From Xiphias gladius (Eukaryota; Chordata; Actinopteri; Istiophoriformes; Xiphiidae): 64,000 bases of DNA. The stretch covers positions 3,107,001 to 3,171,000 of the forward strand of contig NC_053415.1 of the NCBI RefSeq assembly GCF_016859285.1, given 5' to 3'. The position numbers and the translations under genes were made by a program. Below the pieces are notes generated by a model. It saw nothing but the letters and a program-made list of their open reading frames with translations. It had not been told where the DNA came from and ran no database searches. Within the stretch, counting starts at the first letter, position 1, and the number at the start of each line of letters is the position of its first letter. Below, one piece after another: positions 22,216 through 35,700 of the stretch.

Positions 22216-24410
22216 AGTGCCAAAATGACTCACAACTAATAACAGACTAGAAGTTGCACTTCAAATATTTCTAATAGTTTATTTCAAAACCTTTTTTACA
22301 GGGGCTAAACATTCAATATTTTTCAATAAGTAATAATATCTATTCTCCTATTTACAGTATATTTCAGTTTATTTATCTACGATCATTTGAAACTAACCGA
22401 TATAAACTGCTACTCAGCTCACAGACGTCTCTATCTCAAAAGCCAATCGCCACCACTGCCAAATGCAAAAATGATTAATATGTCTCCTAGCTAAATACCA
22501 GGTGTTGCAAACAACTCATTAATTAATACTGTAGGTAAATCAATGCACCAGTCACAAATATAATGTACCAGTCACAGTCTCTCCCTCTGTATTGATAATT
22601 AGTAAATGTTTAAATGTTGGCTGCTCATAAATAACCTCTCCTGGAATTGACGCAATGAAAAAAAACAAACGGGGCAGTCTTTATAACAAGGTCATTATAA
22701 ATGATATTTAATAATAAGTTTTGGCTTAACAGCCATTTGTTGTGATGATGGCCTCAAGCTGGCCTCTAAAAAAAAGACCATATAAGGCCGTAGGTGATGC
22801 TGAGCAGATGGTCAGGTTTAGGAGGTTTGCTTCCAAAGGAATTTGTCCCTCTGAAGCTGAGAACAAGCCTGCTCCAAGACAGAAGAAATGACCCTTGTCA
22901 GAAAGTTAAACTGTTCCTTTTACATCAAGTTATAGAAAACACTCTGTGGCTGGTGCATATGCATTTGGTTTTGCAGTTGGATTTCTCTTGTTTGAAATCT
23001 TGCAGATTGAGAAGAGTCTGCTTCAGCACAGAGGGTCGATATCTCTGTTTGGAGGAACACAGAGTTGCGTTTGAGGATTTCATTCTGCAAAGGTGCTCAC
23101 ACATTTGTTTGACTGATGTAACATTCAAGTCAAGATTCTGTGATGAATTCTTATTTTCCTTATTTTGTATTATTTAGACATTCGGCAGAGAGCCATCATC
23201 ATCTGCCCACCGGGATGTTCCAGCTGCTCCCACTGGTGCTAGACCCCCAGTACTTTAGTGGTAGCAACATTTCATGAAGGCAGGTGGGCATGCGGGTCTT
23301 ATATAATATGATACTGGACAAAAGAGTAAAGATGAGAGAGTGGCACGCTGCAGGTAGCGCTGGACTTTTTTTGAGACCACGGTAGAGAATGAGTTAAGTA
23401 TTCTGATTTAGCTTCTGTTTATTTGTTAACTTAAAGGAACTGAAACCAATGCTAAACTCAGTTCATTGTTGGAAACCCAAGATCATGTTCACAGGGAGCC
23501 AGGTAATGCCTGCATCCCTTCCTCTAGTTGGCAATCAAGGCATTCAGTGTATGTTGTTGTCTATTAGTAGTTTTTCCAGACGAAAAGCCATGTGGCAAAT
23601 AAATCCCCTAAATGAACAACATGACAGGTTAGCTTGGTGAGAAGTCACCTGCGGGTCTTCATCTAGCAGCTCACTGTGGCTGCTGCTCACTGCACGCTGG
23701 ATTACATGCTGCATCTTTTCCTGGGACTCCCTCCTGCTTATGCAGGCAATCTGAATCAAGCACGGGGAAGGCGGACTCCGCCACTACCAATACAAACTGC
23801 TGTATGAAGAGGTAATTACTGAATGAATCTGAATGAATATTAATGAATATTAAAATATATGATAAAATAGAAGTAAACAAGTCCAAATGCGTAAACACTG
23901 ACAGAAAAAGATATACTGTTTTGGAAGTACTGTGCACCGGGTCCCCGACTGTCAGAGGGTGAATTTAATATGGCTTAATCCCAACTGGTGCTTGAAAATA
24001 TATGACATGACCTTTTTCTAACTGAGGCCCACCCACTTCCGACCACTGAAAGAGAAAACAGTGCAAAATATTTTATTTTGACTAAAATACACTCAGGATA
24101 CAACAAGTCAAAATCATAGATCCAAACTGCAGCCCAATGCCCCTTTTTAAACTGTCTACTTTAACATTCAGTACGCCTATGTGCTCAAACATTTGAATAA
24201 TTTAAAATATTGCATTACACTTCATCGAGAAAATATTCAGCCTTATAGCAATAAAACCAGGCACATCATATGGCACACCACAGCATTTCATATTTAGTAC
24301 AGGCATAAACGTAGAGCAGGGACATTGGGAGATTAGAATTCCCATTAAAAGAGCATAAAACAGGTTTGTTCATTTGTCTTTTCTATTTTTCTGCATGATG
24401 TGTGACATTT
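22216..24410. other. Intergenic region between the repeat block and tfcp2l1
   Basis: A 127-codon open frame at 22794-23177 (plus) has no recognised domain and is probably chance. The 30-base core around 23660-23690 is shared, with mismatches, with 49435-49465 and marks a low-copy interspersed repeat. Nothing else recognised. Confidence 0.35.
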
Positions 24411-24417
24411 ACTTTGC

Positions 24418-24423
24418 TTTATT
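24418..24423 (-). terminator. tfcp2l1: Poly(A) signal candidate, tfcp2l1
   Basis: AATAAA on the minus strand about 310 nt after the stop codon. Other AATAAA words occur further on, so the choice is tentative. Confidence 0.4.
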
Positions 24424-24731
24424 ATCATGAAAGCCATTAACTTGCATTTATACATGGGTTTTTGCCAAAAATGTGTGTACATGTGAATTCACCACTGTTC
24501 ACCACTAGTTCACCACTAATTACAAGGCTTATCAAACATTAACAAAAATACAAATAAAACAAGAAAATTAATGAAAACTAAGCAAAAACACACAATTAAC
24601 AGTAAACTGAAAGCTTAACAGAATGTTACTGTACTGTAAATCGTAGTAAATATCGCATATTGTAGTCTAGAAGGATGTATATACAGTCTGTACAATTGCA
24701 CTGATAAAACAACCTCCTGAGTACCTGCTGG

Positions 24732-24769
24732 TCATTTCAACATGACGTGATAGCCATCGGTGTTTTCAT
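24732..24769 (-). CDS. tfcp2l1: tfcp2l1 exon 15 with stop
   Basis: Encodes [12 protein letters not shown] followed by TGA at 24732-24734, the standard family C-terminus. The acceptor is atgcag. Confidence 0.92.
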
Positions 24770-27700
24770 CTGCATAACAGAAAACAATCCATGAAAAGAT
24801 CATTCAAAAATACCAGTAGCCAAGAATAGATACTAGATGTCTAATAGTGACTTGTGATATGGAAGGCTGACTATAAAAGTAATTACCCCTTATAGTGCTG
24901 ATGATGAAGCTCATTTCCTCCCTGAAGTTCTGCACCATCTGAAACGGATAGATTGACCAGTGTAAACAGAGCTGATTTCAATTTCCCAAGTGCTGCATAT
25001 CAGAATTCATCATCATTCATATAACCCAATCCTCCCTAACAACCATCCATTTACAGGGGTCATCATTTGTTCTGTTTTTTTTTGGGGGGGGGGGTTTCTT
25101 TGATGAGGATGATGATCATCGGCCTCACACAACAACACTTACGCCTCACCTGTAAACCTTGTCTGAGCAGCTATGATAGAGAAACCTCTCGTCACTGTCC
25201 ACTAAGGTCACGAATATTCTCATCCAAACCTATCCAGCTACATGGAGAAGTTTGTGATTCATTTACATTCATGCAGCATCCTCCTGAAACACCCCTAGAA
25301 ATGACTAGTAATTCTCTATTCCTTTTAGTGGTGGAAGAAATACTTAAATCCTTTATTAAATAAAAAATAATTATACAACAATATGAACATACTATGTTGC
25401 AAGTCCTGAATTCAAAATCTTACATAAGTAAAAGAACAGAAGTATTGTCAGCAAAATTTACTTACTGTATCAATAATGAAAAATTAAACTAAAAAGTGTA
25501 AAGTGACCCACTTCATAGAGTTATGTACAGAGTATATTATCGTATTATTATTATTATGTTCTATTTAAATCTGTATTCATTTTTGTCTGAGACTGAAGTA
25601 GCTGCAGGGAAAGACCTGTAGAAGGATTTATAGTTGTGCAGGGTTACAGCAAGTTTGTGGGGCAGGGGCATGTAGCCTCCATAGCGATCTACGTCAGCAA
25701 CCGCAACGTACGACTAGAGCCTTCAGACATTTGCCCTGCATTAAAATAAGACAAGGTACTGCGTTGGTGGCGGGGTGTTGTTTACTGCACCAGAGAGACA
25801 GTGAAATGTGATCCCAGGGTCCCATTTGGTGGAACAGTCTTGCAAGAATGAGACAGCATCTTGCCGCCTGACGTCACGTCGCGCTGCAGCAAAAGTTGAA
25901 CCAGTTCAACCTTTTTTGCTTTGCAAACTGGTTCGCAGCTCTTACCTGCCCTAGGCTCTCAATTAGTGCTCATTTGTAAATAGTTCAGAGGTATGAAGAG
26001 TGATTGATAGATACCTCGTCAGAGACTAAGACATGGATCCCAGTGGGTTTTTGTCTGTAGATGTGTGTAATTTGCTGTGGAGTGATGCTGTACAACATGG
26101 CAATCTTTTCAGATAGGTCCAACAGTGTCAGCTCCTCCAAGTACAGAGCATGGTAGACTGTAGGGAGGACAAAGGAGACAAGGGGGCATGCATGAAAAAA
26201 CTTCAGGTGCAATTCCACGACTACATTAGATCATATTATCAATGTTCAACATGTTATTCTTTGTCAGTTTTATTGACTTTTTTCCGACTCTGATATTTTC
26301 CTGTTTGGTGACTTATTTGTAAAATGCCGATATTGAACAACTTCCACAGCGAATTATACCTGTAAAAACCCTTCTCCATAATATTCCATCATATTCCAGA
26401 TATAAGAAGGGATAACACTCTTTAAAACATCAAAGCATCCAGGAAAGAGCATTCAAATATGAATGTGGTCAGAATTAATTGCATGACTCGTGCATAGATC
26501 TCCTTTCTGGACTCTAATCATACGGAAGAATATTGTCCAACCAGTCGAACTTACACACTGATCTGAAAAACATTGTAGAGTCACTCATCTCGCTTATTCT
26601 AAGCGCACATGCATACACAGTATAATATGAATTATATGATAAAGTATGTGCACTCACTGTCTCCACCCCCTGGCTTGATGGGAGGTTGATTTCTGGCCTG
26701 CTGCTGACACACATAGATGGTAAGACGGGGCTGTATACACCTGGAAAAGGCGAGTAGAGACTGTAATGCGGATACTTGAAAAATATGCATCAGTAACATG
26801 ACTCAAGACGGTTTTATTTTTGTCCTCCTGTGTAACTTAACATGAAATTTCAGGACTTAAATGCAGGTATCAGGAAGTTTCTATTTTGTCTTTATCTTTT
26901 TTTTTATATAACTTTAGACTACATTGCATCAACTATACCAGTCTGCAATCTATAGGCACCAAAAAGAGACGACTTTGAAGGACATAAACATGTTTCCGGG
27001 GAAGACTGATGGGTGTTGTGTCAGCATTATAGCAGCTGCCGGCAACTTCTGCTTTCAAGATACATTTTCATCACGCCAACATTTATGACAGCAAATATCA
27101 CAGTCAGTGGATTACTGATGTAAACCTACCCCAACTAAATGAGGATTTGGCACTTTAATGTAGTATGCAATATTTTTTATTTCATATTTACTGCGCTGAA
27201 GCTCAGAGCCTGAAGAACCAAAAATGTGTAACTGTCCAAATACTTACAGTCTGGACTGTATAGCTTTATACACTCACCAAGCACTTTGTTAGGAACACAA
27301 TCACACCTGTTTACTTATGCAATCTTCCAATCAGCCGAACATGTGGCAGCAGTGCAAAGCATAAAATCATGCAGATACAGGTCAGGAGCCTCAGTTAATG
27401 TTCACATCAAACATCAGAATGGGGAAGAAATGTGTTCTCAGTGACTTTGACCACGGCATGATTGTTGGTGCCAGAGGGGCTGGTTTGAGTATTTCTGAAG
27501 CTGCTGATCTCTAAGATTTTCATGCACAACAGTCTCTAGAGTTTACTCAGAATGGTCCCAAAAAGGAAAAACATCCAGTGAGCAACAGTTTTGTGAATTG
27601 AATGCATAAAACATGGAATCTTGAGGCAAATGGGCTACAACAGCTGAGAACAGAAATCTGAGGCTGCAGCAGACTGTGCCCGCTGCAGCCTCAGAAATCT

Positions 27701-30700
27701 GAGGCTGCAGCGGGCACAGTCTGACCAAAACCGGAAAAATGAAGACTTGAAAAACACAGCCTGGTCTGATGAATCTGGAACAGGTGGTAGGGTCAGAATC
27801 TGGTGAAAACAGCATGAATCCATGAACCCAACCTGCCTCGTGTCAACAGTCCAGACTGGTGATGGTGGTGTCATGGTGAAGGGGAATATTTTCTTAGCTC
27901 ACTTTGGGCCCCTTAATACCAATCAATCATGGTTTGAATGCCATGGTCTATCTTTGTATTGCAGGTGACCATGTGCATCCCTTTATGGCCACAGTTTACC
28001 ATCTTCCAATGGCTACTTCCAGCATAATGATGACCAAAGCAAAAGTCGTCTCAAACTGGTTTCATGAACGTGACAATGAGTTCAGTTCAGATCTGAATCC
28101 AGTAGAAAACCATTGGGATGTGGTGGAACGGGAGATTGGCAGCAAGAATGTGCAGCTGACGAAATCTAGAGACATGATGTGATGCAACATAGGTTTTATA
28201 CACAAAGTCTCTGCAAGTATTCTTTTAAGGTTGCATATAGACCCGACAACCTTCACCATTAAGGGTCTGCAAAGGACTTGCTGCTTGACTGTATGACAAT
28301 AACTGACGGGGACTCAGATGAGTGTATTAACATTTTTATAAACTTAGATCATCTCTCCTCTGGATTTTTCCAGCTGGACTGAAGGAGGACAATGTTCAGA
28401 GAGGTTTTGGTATAAAATCAACCTAAAGCTATAAGAGTGAGAGGAACAAAAATAGGAATTTGAAAAGTGAGGGGTCCCCCCGACTGCCAGTGCAAATAAT
28501 GCAGACTTCAAATTTGTTGAATGATGACACGCAAATTTGTGTTGTAGAATAAGTATGAATTGGAGACACTGAAAACATATTAATTGAGTCATATCCTCCA
28601 ATTTCATATAAGCTTGCTCAGCCAAATGAAGCAATTAAAATAGAAGTTTTTTTTATCCTTTTATCAATTTTCCAAGAACAAAACTAGCATCAACCAACGG
28701 TAGCCACCAAGCTTCCAGTAACACCTTCAGTGCTTTGAGAGGAGTGCAGATGAATTTGGCTGTGCCCCAACCTCGTGTGACTGAGCACTAAGAAGTGTAT
28801 TTTAATGTCCCACCTTCCTTTCATGGTGTTAAAGAGGCGAATGCCGTCTGCCGGGCCACATATCTGGATCAGATCATCCCTGCTCATCCTCAACAGATCA
28901 GCACCTGCAACAAGAGCAGAAAATCTGGTTCTGCTTTCTGCCCTGCTCTGTGTTGTCTGGTGATCTCATCTGATGCTGGGATAGACAAAGACATCAACAG
29001 AAACCACATCTGTCTTAGTTGCAACTCTTACAAAAGCTTTTATAGTTTAAAAGAAGGTCTGGGCCAAAAAACATTCAGTGATTTCTTCAAAAGTTCTTCC
29101 TAAGGTTTGTGCTTACTCTTTCTGACAAATGCATTCCAAAATTTGTTTCATGGATTCATGGAGTGTTTTGTGATCTTTACCCCTTTTACCTGAGAAGCTG
29201 GAGAAGAGCCTTGAGAAAGGCGAGAACCTGTGACGGTGTAGCCACTGCTGAGTGTTCTGTAGCGAGGTCGATGGCAGAAGGTGCTACATGTCAAAAAGAA
29301 GAAGAGCCCTTGAAATGAGTACAGCAGCACAGCATCCACTGTCTCCAAATAATGGCCTAAAAGGAATAAGAGAGCAACATTAACACTTTCAAACTGCACT
29401 GTTCAACGTTACTTACATCAGAGCAGCCGGGCACGAGCAGCTCCCCTTCCGGGTTTGGAGAACAGTTGCTACAGAAACGTGCACATGAGGAAGAAAGAAC
29501 AGATTGGGGTGATTCGTTGAGTAATTTGATCAAAGTTCTCTGGAACACATCGGTCTTTACTGATTAAAAAAAAAAAAAAAGTCAGCTTTTAACTCTATTT
29601 ATAGTGCACAGGTTGTGGAAGTTCAGGCTTTCCATGTGTTCCTGTGGTCACCTATAGAGGGAGCTATAACTACTGGTAGCATTACACAACTGGTATAGTG
29701 GTCAACTCCAGCCTTAGCTGGAGAATTTACAGATTTCACTGCCTTTGGTGTCTGAAAATTGCCAACAAAGCTACTGAAACTCAATCAAACAGTCAACGGG
29801 AGCTCTCCTTGAGATTAATCTACAGCTTTCCTCTAGAACTCTAAGAAACAAAATGAACAGGGTTGGTGCAAACCAAAATTGCCGCGCAGTGTGAATGCTG
29901 ACTCACCCATCTGTGAAGCTACAGGAATTTGGTGAGCTGTGGTAAACTGGTGATGGAGTGCTGCAGCTGCTGTGGGTCGCGAGATTTAGGGCATCCGGCC
30001 AAGGGGAACACTTGACAGAGAGAAACAGAGAAAGAAAAAGGAATTTTTTTTCCCTAATTGTTCACCTCGAGTAAATATGTCTATGCACAAAGACTGCAGG
30101 AGTAACAATTCCATACTGAAATATTAAAAATGTTATTATATGTTAATGGTAAAGCTACACAGCTTCATATTTTTACATAGACAATGGATCAAATGACCAG
30201 GTGTCACGTGAAAGGCGTCCTTTCTTAGCGACCAATCCGCGGAGAATTATCCCCCAACTCTGCTCAGTACTACAGAGACTGTTAACTCTGCCCTCATCAG
30301 CCTCCTTTCCAGCAGCAGCAGGCAACTGTTTTTTATTTTATGGCTCGGTCCGAGCCACTTTGTTTATATCCCACTGGAACACTGGATTTTTTGTTCAGTA
30401 CATGCACAGAACGGAGAGCTAGAGATCCGTAAGGAGATTTTCACTGTACCTGACAAAAACTGTATTGGATTAGAATCACTAAGTAGACTTTGCTGATAAG
30501 ACTAAGATTTTGAATGCAGGACTTTTATTTGTAATGCAGTATTTTTGCATTGTGGTATTAGTACTTTTACTTAACATACAGTATAATGGTTTCTTGCTTC
30601 AGCTCTGATCAGGTTTGTTTTTCATCTGTTGAATAACAAACCAGATTAACACTAAAGCAGAAACTACTGAGTCACTTGATGTTCAAAGACAATAAAGTGA

Positions 30701-33021
30701 CGCACAGAGAGCCCCAATCATTGACAAACCTCAGCAAAAAGCAAGCAGACTTTAAAAAAAATGTCTCAAAAGGGGGAAAGCAACATATTAACCTACAGTG
30801 ATGTAGTACTGGTTTGAAATGTACTGTGTGCAAGGAAGCAAGGCGAGAGGAGGAAAAAATTTTGACTGGCCGGTGAAGCAAGCAAAAATATAAAGAATGA
30901 TTGTGTGGGTCAATTGCTGATGAGATTAGATAAATATCCAGATAACACAAGAATGATAAAAATGAAAGCAAACAAAGGGCCATCTCAGACCAGCTCTGTC
31001 TGAAGAGAACAGCAGGCCTCACCTCTTTTAGCAGGGTGGTCTCGTGGGACGTTTGATACTTTTCTCTGTCTTGAAGGGTCTTTTTATCAATCTTTTCCTT
31101 GTCTGTCTTCAGTTTGCGATCAGCTCCTTTAGGCTGAGGACATTAGAAATGAAGTGAAATGCAAACCTGTCATCGATAAATTAAGTTACGTTTCTAAGGG
31201 ACCATATTGCCTAGAGATCAGTAAAGCATGACTGTGTAAAACAAAGATGCTGATGGTGGGCAGGCAAGCAGAAAACGTGTGATGGAGAAAGCCTCATACC
31301 TTGAAGACTTTGACCTGGCAGCTGGAAGAATGGACATGCTCCATGTATTCCCCGTGTTCATTGGTGGTGAAAGTGTCAACCTGGATACGAAAGGGCACCC
31401 CCTTCTCTCCACCATGCTTCCTGGGGGTGAACTCAGTGCTGATGCAGTTGACCTTTCGAAGACAAGAGATGGAAAATGAAATGGGCAGACAAAGCAAAGA
31501 CACTGACGTCCCCCCAGACATTTGACCAGAATTTATCTGTACCTGGATGAAAACAGAAGCATTCTTGAATGGATCCCAGAGGAACTCAATGGTGTTGAAG
31601 TGTAGAGGGTGTGAGCGAGGCTCCAGTACCCCCACTGACAGTGGGATATCTGCAAGTAAAAAGCCAGTCTGTCAGTCTACCTTTGCTTTAAAGGCCCTGA
31701 AAACAGGTTCTAATTGAGTTCATTTATTTCACTTCTCTTTGGACTGTATTGTCTGTGCTGTTTTGTCTGTCAGGTTGGCAGAGCTTAGTTGGAAAAAGGT
31801 GACACACACTTCCATGCACCCACTAGAATTTGGAAGAATTTGAATCACAATGCGATGACAGTTGTGAGGTTGTTTGCACCCACAGGTTTTTATTAGCCAT
31901 GCCTGCAGTGGGGCTCCATGGATGGCTATGTTGGTCTGTAGGTCGCTCATCAGAGCATTAGTTTAGTCATCAAAATTGATACAAATAACCAGCCATCCCG
32001 TACAGCTTATTGGATAAACGATAATTAGACATCCACGATAAACAAAAGTATCAGCTGAAGTCTCAATGGAGATATCAGTTATCTTTGATCTTTTATGAAT
32101 CATAGGTCATATATTGGTACAGTCAGTTCACCTATATCCAGGATTCGGTCCCCAGGTCTGTTCCACCTCCATCCCTCCAGCTGCTGGTGCTCCATGTACT
32201 GCAGTCGACGGTCATGAAACACCACGCGCACAATGCTCTGTGAATAGGTAGGATGAGGGATTAGGCCAGAGTAACAAATCCAGCTTGTGTCGGGCAGCTC
32301 GCACAGAGCCAAACAGCCGGACTGTTGGGCAAAGTGCAAAAAGGCTCCCCTCGTTTATTCATGAAAACACACTGAGGCAGTTTCATTAGGCAAAGGTAGG
32401 GAGGTGGAAATTCAGAGCGAATTTCATCACCATTCCTACCCATCACACAGTACACATATTTAAAAAGCACATCCACAAATACCCCATGAGTTAAATGAAC
32501 TGTCACTGAGCTAGTACATCTGACACCTGTGAGAAGTAGAACGGACAGGGATTTTTTTCACCTGAATATCAGGGCTCCCACAATCACCTGGACAACAAAT
32601 TTAAAGATCCCATGAAATGGACCCTTGAACTTCCCGGAAAATTGCTAGTTGCTGGAAAACAGTGCCTCATCAGTGGTGACCTCATTTTGCGCTAGTGGAT
32701 GTAACTGAGAACTCTAGGTGATAAATTCATCACATTTTCAACAATTGTGGCTTCTCGACTGAGACCTCATGATCCTGTCAGGTTGACGAAAAATGCTGAA
32801 AACAAAAAGTACTTTTAAGGCCATCTATTAATTTTCCAGTGCATATAAGATTTGTATCCACTAAGGTCACAAATTTGGTGGTAAACATAATTTTCAAGGC
32901 ATGTGGGAACCCTGATAAAAGACAGCTAATGTTTTAATTCTGCAAACTGCATCGGTTGCAGCATAAATAGTTTTTGTTACTAGCTTATTAAGGCACTTTA
33001 TCTTATATATTCACAATATTA

Positions 33022-33061
<40 letters not shown>

Positions 33062-35632
33062 TTTATCTTGTCAAAAAAATCTAACAAAAAATAAATAATA
33101 TTGTTCCTGGCCTATAATTTGGGATTGTATCAAAGCGGCCCTCCTCCATTACTCACTCATCACTACTACTCAGCCTGTGAAAACAGTTGTATAATGTCTC
33201 CTGGGGCTTTGAAAGGAGCTTTCTTACATTTAATAAAATAAACTTGATGATGTCATCAGGGTGGTGATGATGTTATCAGGGTTATCCTGGACTGAGTTTG
33301 AGACCCACATTTTTTAAAGGAAAGCCTGTGTTATTAACTGGAGGTGTGGGGTTTGAAAGTTGTGGTGTTTAGGCAGCAGTGAGGCTCTAATAAAAGACAC
33401 TATCCAGTGGTATTATGGAAAATGTTGGATTCTGTGTTTCTGGAGTGAGACCCATTCTTGGGGCCTAATGTCAGGAGATTCCGCCGGCTACTGCTATAAC
33501 TTTGAGCATTCATTTTTAAATTTGTCTTTTGTGAGTCCCCTCATTTTATGGAAGCGCAACACTAAATGTCTGGGGTGCCTCTTTAACAGCAACCTTTATA
33601 AATCCCGCTAGAACATGTCAAAAATCAACAAATTAACAACCTGTAAAAACCATGGGAATATTTATGGAGGGGAGGGAGGCTCATGCATAACTGGATCCGG
33701 CACATCATTTGTTTGTATAGATGCCACCTGTCCCATTCTTGTGTTTCTTGGATGCTGAAGCTAACAATACATTCTCAAGCAATGGTAGCCTGACGACAGA
33801 GACATGTCAAGTGGATGCACTCATACAGAAATGAAATAAAATGACCTCTCCTTACTCTTAAGTGAGTGTGTTGACAAATGTCTCTGCAATAAATGGAGTT
33901 ACTTTGGACTTGCATCTGAAATTGAATCAGTTGGTGGCACTTTTGTTTGCCACAACAACCTGTATGATGAAAATGAAAGTGGTATGATAGAAATGATGAG
34001 CTGTTAATGGGTTTATTCAGAAAGCAATGGCATCAGGAATATACCACTTTAAAAAAAAAAAAATTAAACTAAACAAACAAACATAACGTTTCCAGAGATA
34101 ATGTAAGAATATAGATGCCACGTCTTTACAAAAAAAAATTCCAGACGTGAAGACAAATACAGAGTAGCATGTTCAGATGAACCATAGAGAACGTGTGTAT
34201 GCTGGAAATGTGAGGGTAAGGTGAGTTGTGTGTTTTTAAGGGGCTTAGGTAAAGTTTAGGAAGGAGGAGAGGTAAGATTGGGTGACAGTACCAAGCTCTC
34301 CAAGGTCGACACCCCACCCCTGAAGTGGAAGGGAGGGTTGAGGGACCTGTGACAAACCAGGAAATGGATACATGAAAACAGATACAAGAAGAAAGAGGAA
34401 GAGGTCACATGAAAGTCAAAAAACAGACAAACACAATACCTTACACCTACCTTTACATATTTGCTGCTTATATCTGTATACTCCACTAGTTTTCTGTTAA
34501 GCATACGGATTTCGTAGGACTGACCTACATTTTAAAACATTAAAAAAAAAACCTGATTAAAATTGAAAAATGGGAAATCAGTCAATCAGAAAAGAGGGGC
34601 AGTGGAGATAGAAACTGAATCAAATTAGAAACCTTTTAAGCCAGATATCAAGGCCAGCCACTAGGAAACTTTTATATATCTCCATCCTGATCAAATATAA
34701 TACATTAAGTTTAATATCACAAGAATAGCCAATGAGGGACACTATAAGACTATCTATCAGTGCTTTTTCAGTATAGTAATAAAACTTAGCTTGGAAAAAC
34801 AAAAATGGCAGTTAGCTTCTAATCAATACATGCCATCTTTACACGGCAGTCTAATTGTTGGCTAAAAGTTGCATGTTACAGCAAGCTCACGTTCATTGTG
34901 TTTACTCAAAACAAATTACTTTAGAGCAGACAAGCAGGGCAAACTTGTAGAAACATAAAGGTAATTAAAGCACGAATAAAAATAAAAAAAATGTCACTGA
35001 GAAACAATCAGAAGGTTCCAGTGGTTGACAATGATGCAAAGTAAAAAAAGGAAATTACAAACTGGAAAGGAGAAGAGACATTAGAAGATGAGAGTCAGAC
35101 AAATTAGCAGACACGTAGGAGCTCATGTTGCACGGAGACATCAATGATGGATAGCTTCTGATTTTATATTATTATAATGCCGTTCAAATCTTAATACTGG
35201 TACTTACCACTTTCTGTAATTTAGTAATCAAAAGGCTCGGAGGCTTACTGTATGTATTTAATTAACTATACAGTATATCCCATTCATATAGTCCAGGGCA
35301 GCCTACTATATATCACTATCAACAACATCACTACGACACAGAAACCTAACGAAGCAAAAAAAGACCACAATAACTTCAGGGTTGTTTTTTTTTTTTTTAC
35401 CTAATGGTGAAATGTATCCACTTCTAAATAATAAGTCAACATTTAAATACCACAGAATTATAGTATTGAAATACTTTACTTTGAAATCCATCTGTCTGAA
35501 TGTATGTGGTTTGAATATTATTAATTCAAAAATAAGATTTGAAGGTTTTTATGGGTTCACAAATTCAAATACAAAAATTGAAGCATCCAGCATCCATCAT
35601 CTATGTATTTATGTATATTATATTTATGTATT

Positions 35633-35700
<68 letters not shown>

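Noticed and set aside
31279..31525. Plus-strand frames across tfcp2l1 exons 5-6
   Set aside because: They are antisense shadows of the conserved minus-strand exons.
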